Source of the DNA: Haematococcus lacustris
Lineage: Eukaryota > Chlorophyta > Chlorophyceae > Chlamydomonadales > Haematococcaceae
Assembly: GCA_030144725.1 (NCBI GenBank)
Contig: JASKMD010000011.1
Location: forward strand, 7,212,812 to 7,276,811
Length of the DNA: 64,000 nucleotides
Reading direction: 5' to 3'
The notes below the pieces were generated by a model. It was not told where the DNA came from. It did no database searches and saw nothing but the letters and a program-made list of their open reading frames with translations. Numbering within the stretch: the stretch's first letter is position 1; each line of letters opens with the position of its first letter. Position numbers and translations under genes: made by a program. Below are positions 34,560 to 44,621 of the stretch, piece after piece.

Positions 34560-35190
34560 GCACAGATGTTGGTTAAATGAGCCCGGAATCTGTGCAGATG
34601 CATGCCGATGCCTTTAGGATAAGCGACATCTGCACAGATGCATCCCTCGACATCTGCACAGCTGTCGACACAGTCGACATCTGCACAGCTGCATCCCTCG
34701 ACATCTGCACAGCTGTCGACACAGTCGACATCTGCACAGCTGCATCCCTCAACATCTGCACAGCTGTCGACACAGTCGACATCTGCACAGCCAAGCATCC
34801 CTCGACATCTGCACAGCTGTCGACACAGTCGACATCTGCACAGATGCATCCCTCGACATCTGCACAGCTGTCGACACTGTCGACATCTGCACAGATGCAT
34901 CCCTCGACATCTGCACAGCTGTCGACACAGTCGACATCTGCACAGATGCATCCCTCGACATCTGCACAGCTGTCGACACAGTCGACATCTGCACAGATGC
35001 ATCCCTCGACATCTGCACAGCTGTCGACACAGTCGACATCTGCACAGATGCATCCCTCGACATCTGCACAGCTGTCGACACAGTCGACATCTGCACAGAT
35101 GCATCCCTCGACATCTGCACAGCTGTCGACACAATCGACATCTGCACATATGCATCCCTCGACATCTGCACAGCTGCCAAGTAGTGCAGA
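34560..35190. repeat. 51-bp satellite with SalI-type palindromes
   Basis: About eleven units of 51 bases, e.g. starting at 34641, 34692 and 34743, built from the near-palindrome CATCTGCACAGATG/CAGCTG and GTCGAC. Because 51 is a multiple of 3, all frames stay open across it on both strands, giving long but meaningless reading frames. Confidence 0.95.
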
Positions 35191-35866
35191 TGTGCACATG
35201 AAGAAAAGGCTTGCATTAAGGTTACGCAAAGGCACCACGAATGCAGCAAAGTAACCGCAAAGGAAGCAAGACTCTTCCAACATAACACGGTATGCCCTAA
35301 GGTTACAAAATAACCAGGCTGCATGGAGACCTGCATGAAGGTACCGCGAAGGAAGCAAAAGAATCACGCAAGAATCCAGACTGCCCCGCTAAGCTGGCAT
35401 TAGCAGCCAGGAGCGGCCAGGAGCAGCCAACAAAACCGTCGCCTAAAGGCTAGCTATGAGCCGACCAGCCGCATAGCATTGGCGACCAGCCATAAAAAGA
35501 TGCCATCAGGTTAAGCGATAGGATCAAGAGATAGCGACAGAAAACGGAAGGAGGTGCAGAGATGCAGCGACCCAGCGATGCAGCGATGCGGCATAAGAAA
35601 TGCATGAGGTGCAACTAGGACACGTAGCCCGAAGCCTATGAGACGGAGCGGAAGAGGAGTGGAGGAGCCCGGAGAGGCGGTCAGGAGCCATGCAAGAGAC
35701 GAAGTTGGGTGCACATGAAACAAAGTTGGGTGCACCCACACAAACCCCACCCTAGCGAATGGTGAGTAGTTTATCTTGCAGTCATGTGGCTCCAAATACC
35801 TTGCCTGACTATTTGCCAACCACTGAATAGCTGCAGGTTCAATGGTCCCAACCTCCCCTTCCCTAC
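35191..35866. other. Single-copy interior of the LTR element, left of the AGCCC array
   Basis: Non-repetitive, A-rich on the plus strand, with scattered AAGGAAGCAA-like and GCGATGCAG-like short motifs. No convincing coding frame. Confidence 0.5.
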
Positions 35867-35867
35867 A

Positions 35868-36310
35868 CCCAGCCCAGCCCAGCCCAGCCCAGCCCAGCCC
35901 AGCCCAGCCCAGCCCAGCCCAGCCCAGCCCAGCCCAGCCCAGCCCAGCCCAGCCCAGCCCAGCCCAGCCCAGCCCAGCCCAGCCCAGCCCAGCCCAGCCC
36001 AGCCCAGCCCAGCCCAGCCCAGCCCAGCCCAGCCCAGCCCAGCCCAGCCCAGCCCAGCCCAGCCCAGCCCAGCCCAGCCCAGCCCAGCCCAGCCCAGCCC
36101 AGCCCAGCCCAGCCCAGCCCAGCCCAGCCCAGCCCAGCCCAGCCCAGCCCAGCCCAGCCCAGCCCAGCCCAGCCCAGCCCAGCCCAGCCCAGCCCAGCCC
36201 AGCCCAGCCCAGCCCAGCCCAGCCCAGCCCAGCCCAGCCCAGCCCAGCCCAGCCCAGCCCAGCCCAGCCCAGCCCAGCCCAGCCCAGCCCAGCCCAGCCC
36301 AGCCCAGCCC
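35868..36310. repeat. AGCCC pentanucleotide array
   Basis: About 88 uninterrupted copies of the 5-base unit AGCCC. Frames across it encode only PSPAQ-type repeats and are not genes. Confidence 0.98.
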
Positions 36311-37090
36311 TCCCCTCCCTCCCCCACCACCACCTCCTTCATCACCCTACCACGAGAAGCAGGCGCATGGAGCGCAGGAGCAGCCAGGAGCTGCAGCCAT
36401 GGAGGCGCTGCTAGGTAGGTATAGAAGTGGCGCTAGCAAAGAGTGAGTGGCCAGCCCTTGCACATGGGTGGTCCGATGCCCAGCCTAACCGCAAAGATGC
36501 CCATTGTTTACTGCAGGTCCCACGGTCAGCCCTTCCCTCTTCCCCCCTTCCTCCTTTCCCCTTCCCCCTCCCCTCCCCTGTCCCACCACCTCCAAGCCTG
36601 GCACCCCACCTACCTCCCGCCTTTCCCACCCCCCGCCCCACGACACACGCTGCAGCCCTCTCCCTACCCTACCCTTGGCGTAGCAGCCCTCTCCCTACCC
36701 TACCCTTGGCGTACCAACCTGGAGCGGGCAACATGGAGCGGGCAGCTTGGAGTGGGATCCCGTAGTAGCAGCCCACCCAGCCCACCCTGGCCATGCCATG
36801 CACACTCACCACAATGACCCTACCCATCCCTCTCCAAAGGGGACGATAGCTGGATGGTGGAGCACTTGGGTGGTTGTCAGCCCGTGCTTGTTGTGCAAAA
36901 TGGCATAGGTGTATGTGTGGTAGGTGGGCGTCAATGGTAGTGTGGTGAGTCAAGGATAGCGGGAGCACGTAAGAGGAGCCTATGAAGTTGCACCCGGTGT
37001 AGTACATTACCAAGGAGAGTGTAGCATCACCCTTGTTGTAGCGTCCATACTCGTTGTCATCTTGCCGCCTTGTGGCAATGTTGTTGTGTT
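36311..37090. other. Interior of the LTR element between the two simple arrays
   Basis: C/T-rich at 36320-36720, including two copies of a CCCTCTCCCTACCCTACCCT unit near 36655-36712, then mixed sequence. No gene recognised. Confidence 0.5.
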
Positions 37091-37095
37091 TTCAT

Positions 37096-38624
37096 GGTGG
37101 GGTGGGGTGGGGTGGGGTGGGGTGGGGTGGGGGTGGGGGTGGGGGGTGGGGATGGGGATGGGGATGGGGATGGGGATGGGGATGGGGATGGGGATGGGGA
37201 TGGGGATGGGGATGGGGATGGGGATGGGGATGGGGATGGGGATGGGGATGGGGATGGGGATGGGGATGGGGATGGGGATGGGGATGGGGATGGGGATGGG
37301 GATGGGGATGGGGATGGGGATGGGGATGGGGATGGGGATGGGGATGGGGATGGGGATGGGGATGGGGATGGGGATGGGGATGGGGATGGGGATGGGGATG
37401 GGGATGGGGATGGGGATGGGGATGGGGATGGGGATGGGGATGGGGATGGGGATGGGGATGGGGATGGGGATGGGGATGGGGATGGGGATGGGGATGGGGA
37501 TGGGGATGGGGATGGGGATGGGGATGGGGATGGGGATGGGGATGGGGATGGGGATGGGGATGGGGATGGGGATGGGGATGGGGATGGGGATGGGGATGGG
37601 GATGGGGATGGGGATGGGGATGGGGATGGGGATGGGGATGGGGATGGGGATGGGGATGGGGATGGGGATGGGGATGGGGATGGGGATGGGGATGGGGATG
37701 GGGATGGGGATGGGGATGGGGATGGGGATGGGGATGGGGATGGGGATGGGGATGGGGATGGGGATGGGGATGGGGATGGGGATGGGGATGGGGATGGGGA
37801 TGGGGATGGGGATGGGGATGGGGATGGGGATGGGGATGGGGATGGGGATGGGGATGGGGATGGGGATGGGGATGGGGATGGGGATGGGGATGGGGATGGG
37901 GATGGGGATGGGGATGGGGATGGGGATGGGGATGGGGATGGGGATGGGGATGGGGATGGGGATGGGGATGGGGATGGGGATGGGGATGGGGATGGGGATG
38001 GGGATGGGGATGGGGATGGGGATGGGGATGGGGATGGGGATGGGGATGGGGATGGGGATGGGGATGGGGATGGGGATGGGGATGGGGATGGGGATGGGGA
38101 TGGGGATGGGGATGGGGATGGGGATGGGATGGGGATGGGGATGGGGATGGGGATGGGGATGGGGATGGGGATGGGGATGGGGATGGGGATGGGGATGGGA
38201 TGGGGATGGGGATGGGGATGGGGATGGGATGGGGATGGGGATGGGGATGGGGATGGGGATGGGGATGGGGATGGGGATGGGGATGGGGATGGGGATGGGG
38301 ATGGGGATGGGGATGGGGATGGGGATGGGGATGGGGATGGGGATGGGGATGGGGATGGGGTGGGATGGGGATGGGGATGGGGATGGGGATGGGATGGGGA
38401 TGGGGATGGGGATGGGATGGGGATGGGGATGGGGATGGGGATGGGGATGGGGATGGGATGGGGATGGGGATGGGGATGGGGATGGGGATGGGGATGGGGA
38501 TGGGGATGGGGATGGGGATGGGGATGGGGATGGGATGGGGATGGGGATGGGGATGGGGATGGGGATGGGGATGGGGATGGGGATGGGATGGGGATGGGGA
38601 TGGGGATGGGGATGGGGATGCATG
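37096..38624. repeat. GGGGAT hexanucleotide array, about 1.5 kb
   Basis: Starts with GGGGT and GGGTGG runs, then nearly perfect (GGGGAT)n from about 37150 to 38130. From 38130 to 38620 the array is repeatedly broken by one-base-short units (GGGAT), which shift the phase. A short (GGTGAT) run follows at 38638-38672. Every copy has four consecutive G on the plus strand, so the array can form G-quadruplexes. Very long frames in it are artefacts. Confidence 0.97.
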
Positions 38625-38819
38625 TTCAACCTGAGTGTGGTGATGGTGATGGTGATGGTGATGGTGATGGTGGTGTGTGGTGTCACCTTGTTGTTGTGTT
38701 GTGTCGTTGCTACCTTGTCACATCGTAGGGGTGTGTTGCGGTCATTGGGTGCATCAATGCATGTGCTTAGCATTTCCATATTGAGGTGTTGTGGAGTGAT
38801 GGTGCATCGAGACATGTGC

Positions 38820-39180
38820 TTGCAAGTCCCGTAGCGAGGTGTTGCGGGATGTTTGGGTGTCAATGCATGTGTTTTGCGGGGATGTTGCGGGGTGTTAGGT
38901 CGTCAATACATGTGTTTTGCGGGGGTGTAGCGAGGTGTTGCGGGGTGTTTGGGTGTCAATACATGTGTTTTGCGGGGGTGTAGCGAGGTGTTGCGGGGTG
39001 TTTGGGTGTCAATACATGTGTTTTGCGGGGGTGTAGCGAGGTGTTGCGGGGTGTTTGGTCGTCAATACATGTGTTTTGCGGGGGTGTAGCAAGGTGTTGC
39101 GGGGTGTTTGGTGGTCAATACATGTGTTTTGCGGGGATGTTGCGGGATGTTTGGGTGTCAATACATGTGTTTTGCGGATG
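38820..39180. repeat. 53-bp tandem repeat with 43-bp short units
   Basis: The landmark GTCAATACATGTG occurs at 38902, 38955, 39008, 39061 and 39114 (53 apart), with flanking units at 38859 and 39157 spaced 43. Units are G/T-rich (GTTGCGGGGTGTTTGG). Confidence 0.95.
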
Positions 39181-39570
39181 TAAGAGTCGATGAAATAGTC
39201 GACATCTGTGCAGATGAAGCCACGACATCTGCACAGCCAAGCCGCGAATGTAAAAGTCGACATCTGTGCAGATGCTATAGACAACATCTGCACAGCTAAG
39301 GCTCGAATGTAATAGTCGACATCTGTGCAGATGTCGTTGTCAACATCTGCACAGATGTCGGTGTCAACATCTGCACAGCCAAGCATTGAATGTAATAGTC
39401 GACATCTGTGCAGATGTCGTTGTCAGCAGCTGCACATATGTTGGTTGCGGCATACGACATCTGTGCATTCCGCAGCTGCACAGATGTCGACATCGCCTGC
39501 ATCTGTGCAGATGTCGACTATCAGCAGCTGTGCAGATAAAGGACAACCGACATCTGTGCAGATTGCTTGG
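39181..39570. repeat. Right satellite block, inverted relative to the 51-bp satellite
   Basis: Irregularly spaced copies of GTCGACATCTGTGCAGATG, the reverse complement of the CATCTGCACAGATG core at 34560-35190, mixed with copies in the other orientation. The elementary motif is shared but the 51-base higher-order unit is not kept. Confidence 0.85.
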
Positions 39571-39719
39571 TTAAGAAATTCGCGGCCCATTTGCGTCGCG
39601 ACGGTTGCGCGGATTAGCGTAAGACTTATACCGTTCGAACGGCCTTCTACTCCTCTTTCCAATGAGCTATGGTCGGTCCAATCGCGACCGGTCCTTGTTT
39701 ATCGTGAGTGTAACAAGGC

Positions 39720-40275
39720 TTCTGCAGCTAATCAGCTGTTGCTGACTAAACACACATGGGTCAAGCACCGCCTACACACTGCCCATCTCATTGGGGCAGT
39801 GTCACACCTACACTACCTACACACTGCCCATCTCACGGGGGCAGTGACACCCACAAGCACTGCCTAGACAGTGAACCCAGCTCTCACTAGACAGAGCTTC
39901 TGTTGCTCATCAGCACCTGTTGACACTCTCCCCCCTGCAACAGAAGGTATGACTTGCTGTACCCCACACTGTCCATGTCACACATTGGGGTCAACCACCG
40001 CCTGGGCGCTGCCCATCTCACCGGGGCAGCGCCACATACACAGAGAGCAAGCACTGCCATGACACTACCCTAACTCTCACAAGGCAGAGCTTCTGCTGCT
40101 GATCAGCACTTGCTCACTCTTTCCCCTGTACCCTACACCGTCACACACAGAGGGATGCTTCCTAGACGCTGCCCATCTCATTGGGGCTGCGTCTCACATG
40201 ACACACAACAAGGCTTCTGCTGCTAATCAGCTGTTGCTAACTCTCCCCCCTGCAGCAGAAGTTAGGACTTGAAGC
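39720..40275. repeat. Right hairpin-module region of the LTR element
   Basis: Further copies of the ATCTCA-loop hairpin: stems ACACTGCCC/GGGCAGTGT (39777-39802), CACTGCCC/GGGCAGTG (39822-39847), GGCGCTGCCC/GGGCAGCGCC (40005-40033) and AGACGCTGCCC/GGGGCTGCGTCT (40164-40193). The second hairpin type also recurs: CTTCTGTTGC/GCAACAGAAG (39897-39946) and CTTCTGCTGC/GCAGCAGAAG (40214-40261). Confidence 0.8.
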
Positions 40276-40354
40276 ATACCAGAAAGTGGTTGTGAGACCA
40301 ACAGAACAGAAAGAGCAGGTTGTCCCTGGTAACTGTCTGGCACTGCACACTCAC

Positions 40355-40790
40355 CAGACAGTGACTAACAAAACAGGTCAGGCAGCGCTACTGCATACAC
40401 CTGCCTGGCACTGCACACTCGTCGCGGCAGTGACTAACAAAACAGGTCAGGCAGCGCTACTGCATACACCTGCCTGGCACTGCACACTCGTCGCGGCAGT
40501 GACTAACAAAACAGGTCAGGCAACGCTACTGCATACACCAGCCTGGCACTGCACACTCGTCGCGGCAGTGACTAACAAAACAGGTCAGGCAGCGCTACTG
40601 CATACACCTGCCTGGCACTGCACACTCGTCGCGGCAGTGACTAACAAAACAGGTCAGGCAGCGCTACTGCATACACCTGCCTGGCACTGTGCACTTGTGG
40701 CTACAGTGGCTTAAACAAAACAGGTCAGGCAGCGCTGCAGCATGCACCTGCCTGGCACTGTGCACTTGTGGCTACAGTGACTCTCGCACA
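40355..40790. repeat. 69-bp tandem repeat
   Basis: About six units of 69 bases (starts at 40361 and 40430, then onward), each beginning GTGACTAACAAAACAGGTCA. Because 69 is a multiple of three, a 142-residue frame with 23-residue repeats stays open; no independent sign of coding. Confidence 0.93.
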
Positions 40791-41113
40791 CCATCCCCGC
40801 AGGCACGACACACCATCCCCAGTGTTGACATACAAAGCACGATCTTGGCACGAGAAAACTCGGAAGCTTAGGCATACAGACGGCACTGAAGTTGGCCCTG
40901 TGTATCGCACCAAGCTTGGCTTACTTGGCTGCTCGACGGGGTTCCCAGATCTCACAGCAGTCGCGTAGCTTGGCAGGGAACCTCGGCATCCATCGGCATC
41001 GCTGTGTAGTAATGCGCTTGAGCAAGGGCTCGAAGGCTGTCATTCACGCACAGTCGCTTGACAGGCGACTGCGCGGACCCGATCTCATTGGTGTCCAGCA
41101 CAATGGCGGAGCC

Positions 41114-41128
41114 GTGGGCCCATAACCC
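41114..41128 (-). other. Primer-binding site, initiator-Met tRNA anticodon region
   Basis: Directly abutting the 5' LTR, the minus strand reads GGGTTATGGGCCCAC. Its complement, GTGGGCCCATAACCC, is the anticodon stem-loop (CAT anticodon) of eukaryotic initiator-Met tRNA. Copia-type elements such as Drosophila copia use a cleaved 5' half of this tRNA, paired through the anticodon region, instead of the tRNA 3' end. Confidence 0.85.
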
Positions 41129-41388
41129 TGTAGAGAATGTACGGTCAGACCAAGACACCGCTATCAAGGTTACATAGATCTGGCACAACAGGCCGGCGCA
41201 TAGCCCGCGCCTACCTGTAGAGAATGTACGGTCAGACCAAGACACCGCTATCAAGGTGCCAAGGTCTGCCAGGAAACTGCCCTAAATACGACAGTCACAC
41301 TCGTACACTCTCCTGACTAGCCACTGGATATTACGCCCTATCATCCCGATGCTTCATGCGCAGCACCAGGAGGGCGTAGTTTCCAACA
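41129..41388 (-). repeat. 5' LTR of the copia-type element
   Basis: 260 bases, identical by eye to 32995-33254. Sense orientation is the minus strand (TGTTGG at 41388, CTACA ending at 41129). TGTAA on the sense strand at 41174-41170. Confidence 0.9.
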
Positions 41389-41465
41389 GTAATACGTGTA
41401 TCGATACAGGCAATACGAGATAATACGCGTGTAGTTTTTGTATGTGGTAGATAACTGGCGGTCCG

Positions 41466-41588
41466 ATAGCATTGTGCGAAAATAATGGCCGAGGCCGAGG
41501 TGGCGCGGACATACATGCCGAGGCGCAGCCGAGGGATGTATGGTAGCAGAGCCGAGGACGAGACCATTAGTTCGCATAATGCGAGAGG
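41466..41588. mobile_element. Short foldback element, about 120 bp
   Basis: Imperfect terminal inverted repeats, GCATTGTGCGAAAATAATGG at the left against ACCATTAGTTCGCATAATGC at the right, with an internal inverted pair CATACAT...ATGTATG and GCCGAGG repeats. Looks like a small non-autonomous DNA element or a structured intergenic repeat. Confidence 0.55.
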
Positions 41589-41827
41589 TAACGGCGGTTT
41601 TCAACACAGCCGCTCGACACAGCCACGCAAACGCTCCCCGGCATGTATTGCGAGAAGCGTGCTTGCCGCTCGACCATTATGCTTTGCCGCTCGACCATTA
41701 TGCTTTGCCGGTCGATACATATCGATTGCCTCAACTAGCTTATAATCTCATCCCTCTCCTGAATGGCTTACTTCGACCTGACTAACGACGGACGACGTAG
41801 CTTCTAGTCAACATGCCAGCCTGGCAG
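41589..41827. other. Spacer with two short tandem duplications
   Basis: Two copies of CGACCATTATGCTTTGCCG (about 41682-41720) and two of CATGCCAGCCTGGCA (about 41813-41854). No gene seen. Confidence 0.6.
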
Positions 41828-42527
41828 TTATAAGTATACATGCCAGCCTGGCAACGTGTCCGCTAAGCTATCGCGTAATATCCCTTTAGCAACGTAGAGG
41901 ACAGTGAGAGCTCTCTTCAGCCATTTGTTCTTGCACACAGCGTATGGTACACCGGAGGTCGCCACGAACAATGCAAAGAACCTGTCAATAAGACGTTGTT
42001 GTTTGGGACAGAGTCGCTTCGCTGCAGGCAGGCAGGCAGACAGAGCATGCATGGTGAATGCAAGAGCTAGGGTGCACAAGGCAAAGCATGCATGGTGAAT
42101 GCAAGAGCAAGGGTGCAAGAGCAAGGGTGCAAGAGCAAGGGCTGCGGGACGATTGGGTTGCAGGGCTGTAGGCTCTAGCCCAGCATTACGAGTTGGGACT
42201 GCTATTGTGCTTGCCTGAGATGGTGGGAGTTGGGACGGCAGCAGCGGCCCGCTTGAAGCAACGGTCGTCATGCTGGCATTGCCCAGTCGTCATGTTGGAG
42301 CAGCTCACCGTCGTCCAGCACAGCACGCACGCTCTGATGACCTTTTTAAGTTTCAGGTCGACCATCGCGCGGTAGTCCTTGCGCACGGCCTTACTAGCCT
42401 TTAACTTGTTCAACAAGTCAGCGACGTTGTGGGTCTTCTTCTTAACTCTCTGGGTCCATGAGGCGGCCTCCGATGGCGCATCATCAACTAGGTGCTCAGG
42501 GGCCGCAGCCCCACCATGCGCAGCCAT
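41828..42527 (-). pseudogene. hAT-type transposase fragment
   Basis: The first exon, 42527-42309, starts at an ATG, reads MAAHGGAAAPEH... and ends at a GT donor after 73 residues (VKKKTHNVADLLNKLKAS in the middle). A second block ending at 41828 reads QRLIDRFFALFVATSGVPYA followed by VCKNKWLKRALTVL, which resembles the hAT transposase segment with the aromatic-rich 'FF..G.PF..V.N..F' pattern that precedes the catalytic core. The catalytic domain and the C-terminal dimerisation domain are not seen next to it, and the exon phases do not join cleanly, so I treat it as a truncated relic. Confidence 0.45.
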
Positions 42528-43342
42528 CGCGCTAGGAAACGAACGAAGGCGCAACACAAATCGGGAGCTAATATGAGCTAGGGTTAGGGTTCTAATATGG
42601 TTGGCTGGCTATTTTTTCTAATACTAATATTAGCTGGGGGGGGGGACCGCCCTACTAGAGGTAGAGTAGAGCTGTTTTAAAATGACTCGTGACTTGCAGC
42701 TTGCGTCGTGCAAGCCATACATGCAACTAGCACACTCGCAACTTGCAGTACACTTGCAGAACACGCGAAACAAGCTGCTCGCACTCTGCGGCTTTGGTTA
42801 TGGAGAATTATTGCCGCCTATATTTTCCCCCTTTACTGCCCCCTATACCTCAGATATCATGCGATCATTGTATCATACGAGATAAATGCGTGTATTGTTG
42901 GTATCATACGAGAAAATACGTATCGGTACCGATACGCGTATCGCGTACTACCAATCATTGATTGGGACCGGCTGACTGTGTGCCCAGCTTACTTTTCAAG
43001 TTATAGATAGCATAAACACTCAGAATACTCAAATCTACACAATTGTTGAAAAGGGACTAATAGAATTCGACGAAGACCTACCAAGGCGAGTCGAACAATC
43101 AAGATGGATGAAAATGTACGTCGTCATCCTCGTCATGGAGCATGATCAAAGCAATGGGTCATCATGATGCCCTGGCAGTTCATTCTAGCGAGTGCCATAG
43201 ATAGTAGTGCAGGATGGCAGCCGTCTGACCAGGACGAAGGCGTCACCTTCCCGCCAGGTGCATCAAGTCAGACTGATATACTAAGCTGCGTGTGCCCTCT
43301 ACAGTCTTGACAAGGCACTCGACCTAGTGCGCGAGCACTATT
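42528..43342. other. AT-richer spacer
   Basis: Includes a run of nine or more G near 42637 and several ATACGAGATAAATACG/TATCGGTACCGATACGCG-type short palindromes at 42860-42950 similar to those at 41391-41430. No gene recognised. Confidence 0.5.
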
Positions 43343-44621
43343 GAGCCATTGCCAGGCTCGTGGCATGAGGAATCCGATTGAAAGCTAACTAATGACTACT
43401 CACACTGTTGGGCAGCCATGCCCCTCCTTCTAACAGATGACAAGCACATCACAGCGGGGTGTGGGCAGCTAAAAGGATGGAACAGTGCACAGACAATGAG
43501 AAAAGACACCATCATGCAGGTGTGGTATACTTCCAACACAACCCATTGTCCCTGGCTGCCTACACGCCCACAAACGCCCCTATGTGCATTGGAGCAGGCG
43601 CATGGCGACTGATGTGGGTAACGTGGGCGTCATATCTCTCTCCTACTCTGTCAAGAGTGCCACATCCTTGGCAGTCAAATCATGCCAAGCACTCTGGCTG
43701 ACTCAGGCTGAGTTCCCTCCTGGTACATCACATCCGCTAAGAGCACTTAGTCGCGCCGCCCTCGCAGCCCCACATGCATAGACCTCCCGCCTCCTCACCC
43801 TGTATGTCAGCACAAGCCACGCTGCACCTCATCACCTGTAATGCACAGGTCAAGCAGGTTGCCAGAGCAAGGGGATTGCATGGTTGACGGGGAGTGGGCA
43901 AGGGGTCCGCCTCCAATGCACCCGCACCACTTGCTAGATGTCGGCTTCAGCTGAAGACTGGGCCAAGCCCTACTCAGCACCACCGCCGGGACTGCCAGAA
44001 GCCAGCACCGCATCCAGCTCGCCTGACAGCCCGCCTTGCAGCTCTCCCGGTAGTGTTGCAAATGGGAGCATCACATCCAGGCTGCACTGAAACTCGTCCT
44101 GGCAGCCCCAATCAGCCGGGGGGCACAGCTCGTCTGCCTGGTCGCCAGCACTCGCATCCCACATGTCATGCATCAGGAGTGCAGGTGCCGTGGGACTGTG
44201 ATGGAGCTGGCTCGGGCGAGGGGACTGGGCAGGAGGAGCGAGAGGCGGGATGGCCAGTGCCAGGTTGGGTGGTGGTGAGGGACGGAGGGCGGATGAGGGC
44301 GGGAGAGGCACTACATCATGAGGGGTAGGGAAACCATCTCCCTGCTGCTGTTGCTGCTGTTGTTGCTGCTCGATGCCCTGCATACCCTGCTGCACACTGT
44401 CTTGCAGCTGGTAACCAAGGGCGGCAGAATGTTTGTGCATGGCGACTGGCTGCAGAGGAGTGTTGCCTCCTGGTGGCCGGGACTGCATGAAGCGCTGCAT
44501 TTCCAGCTCAAAGTGCTTGCTGTCCCTGTGAGGCGCAGCAGAGAAGATGAGTTGCATCAGCGGCGCTGGGTGAACATTCAGAAGGGCGTTGTGAAGCAGC
44601 TAGGTGCAGCCAGGCCGCATC
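43343..44621 (-). repeat. Inverted duplication, arm 1 (parental copy)
   Basis: About 1.28 kb containing the last exon and 3' flank of the ARID gene. It matches 52282-53565 in opposite orientation at high identity, with scattered substitutions and a shorter CAG run. The arms are 7.7 kb apart. Confidence 0.93.

Larger units (their letters stand above)
32990..41393 (-). mobile_element. Non-autonomous copia-type LTR retrotransposon filled with satellites
   Basis: Two apparently identical 260-base direct repeats (32995-33254, 41129-41388) flank 7.9 kb. The outer flanks carry the same 5 bases, GTAAT (32990-32994 and 41389-41393), a target-site duplication. Read on the minus strand, each repeat starts TGTTGGAAACTACG and ends CTACA (TG...CA ends), the 5' LTR is followed at once by a primer-binding site (41128-41114) and a purine tract (GAGTGGGAG) abuts the 3' LTR. 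These are the cis signals for reverse transcription and integration. No protease, integrase, reverse transcriptase or Gag frame is recognisable, so the element must be moved by proteins supplied in trans. Identical LTRs imply recent insertion. The interior consists of arrays and hairpin modules listed separately. Confidence 0.88.

Noticed and set aside
34550..35367. Cys/Arg-rich and Ser/Thr-rich frames across the 51-bp satellite
   Set aside because: All frames stay open on both strands because the unit is a multiple of three; no start context, splice sites or domain.
35784..36446. Pro/Ser/Ala/Gln frame over the AGCCC array
   Set aside because: Pure pentanucleotide repeat inside a mobile element; open on both strands.
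37007..38863. Very long frames on both strands across the GGGGAT array
   Set aside because: They arise because a 6-base unit lacking stops keeps every frame open; products are only GM, GD, GW or PI dipeptide repeats.
38820..39180. CRISPR-like regular repeats
   Set aside because: The 53-bp units are contiguous tandem repeats with no unique spacers, in a eukaryotic mobile element.
41114..41128. Fragment of an initiator-Met tRNA gene
   Set aside because: Only the anticodon stem-loop is present, without acceptor, D or T arms, and it abuts an LTR; it is a primer-binding site.
42583..42597. Telomere-like TTAGGG pair
   Set aside because: Only two units in an internal AT-rich spacer; no array.
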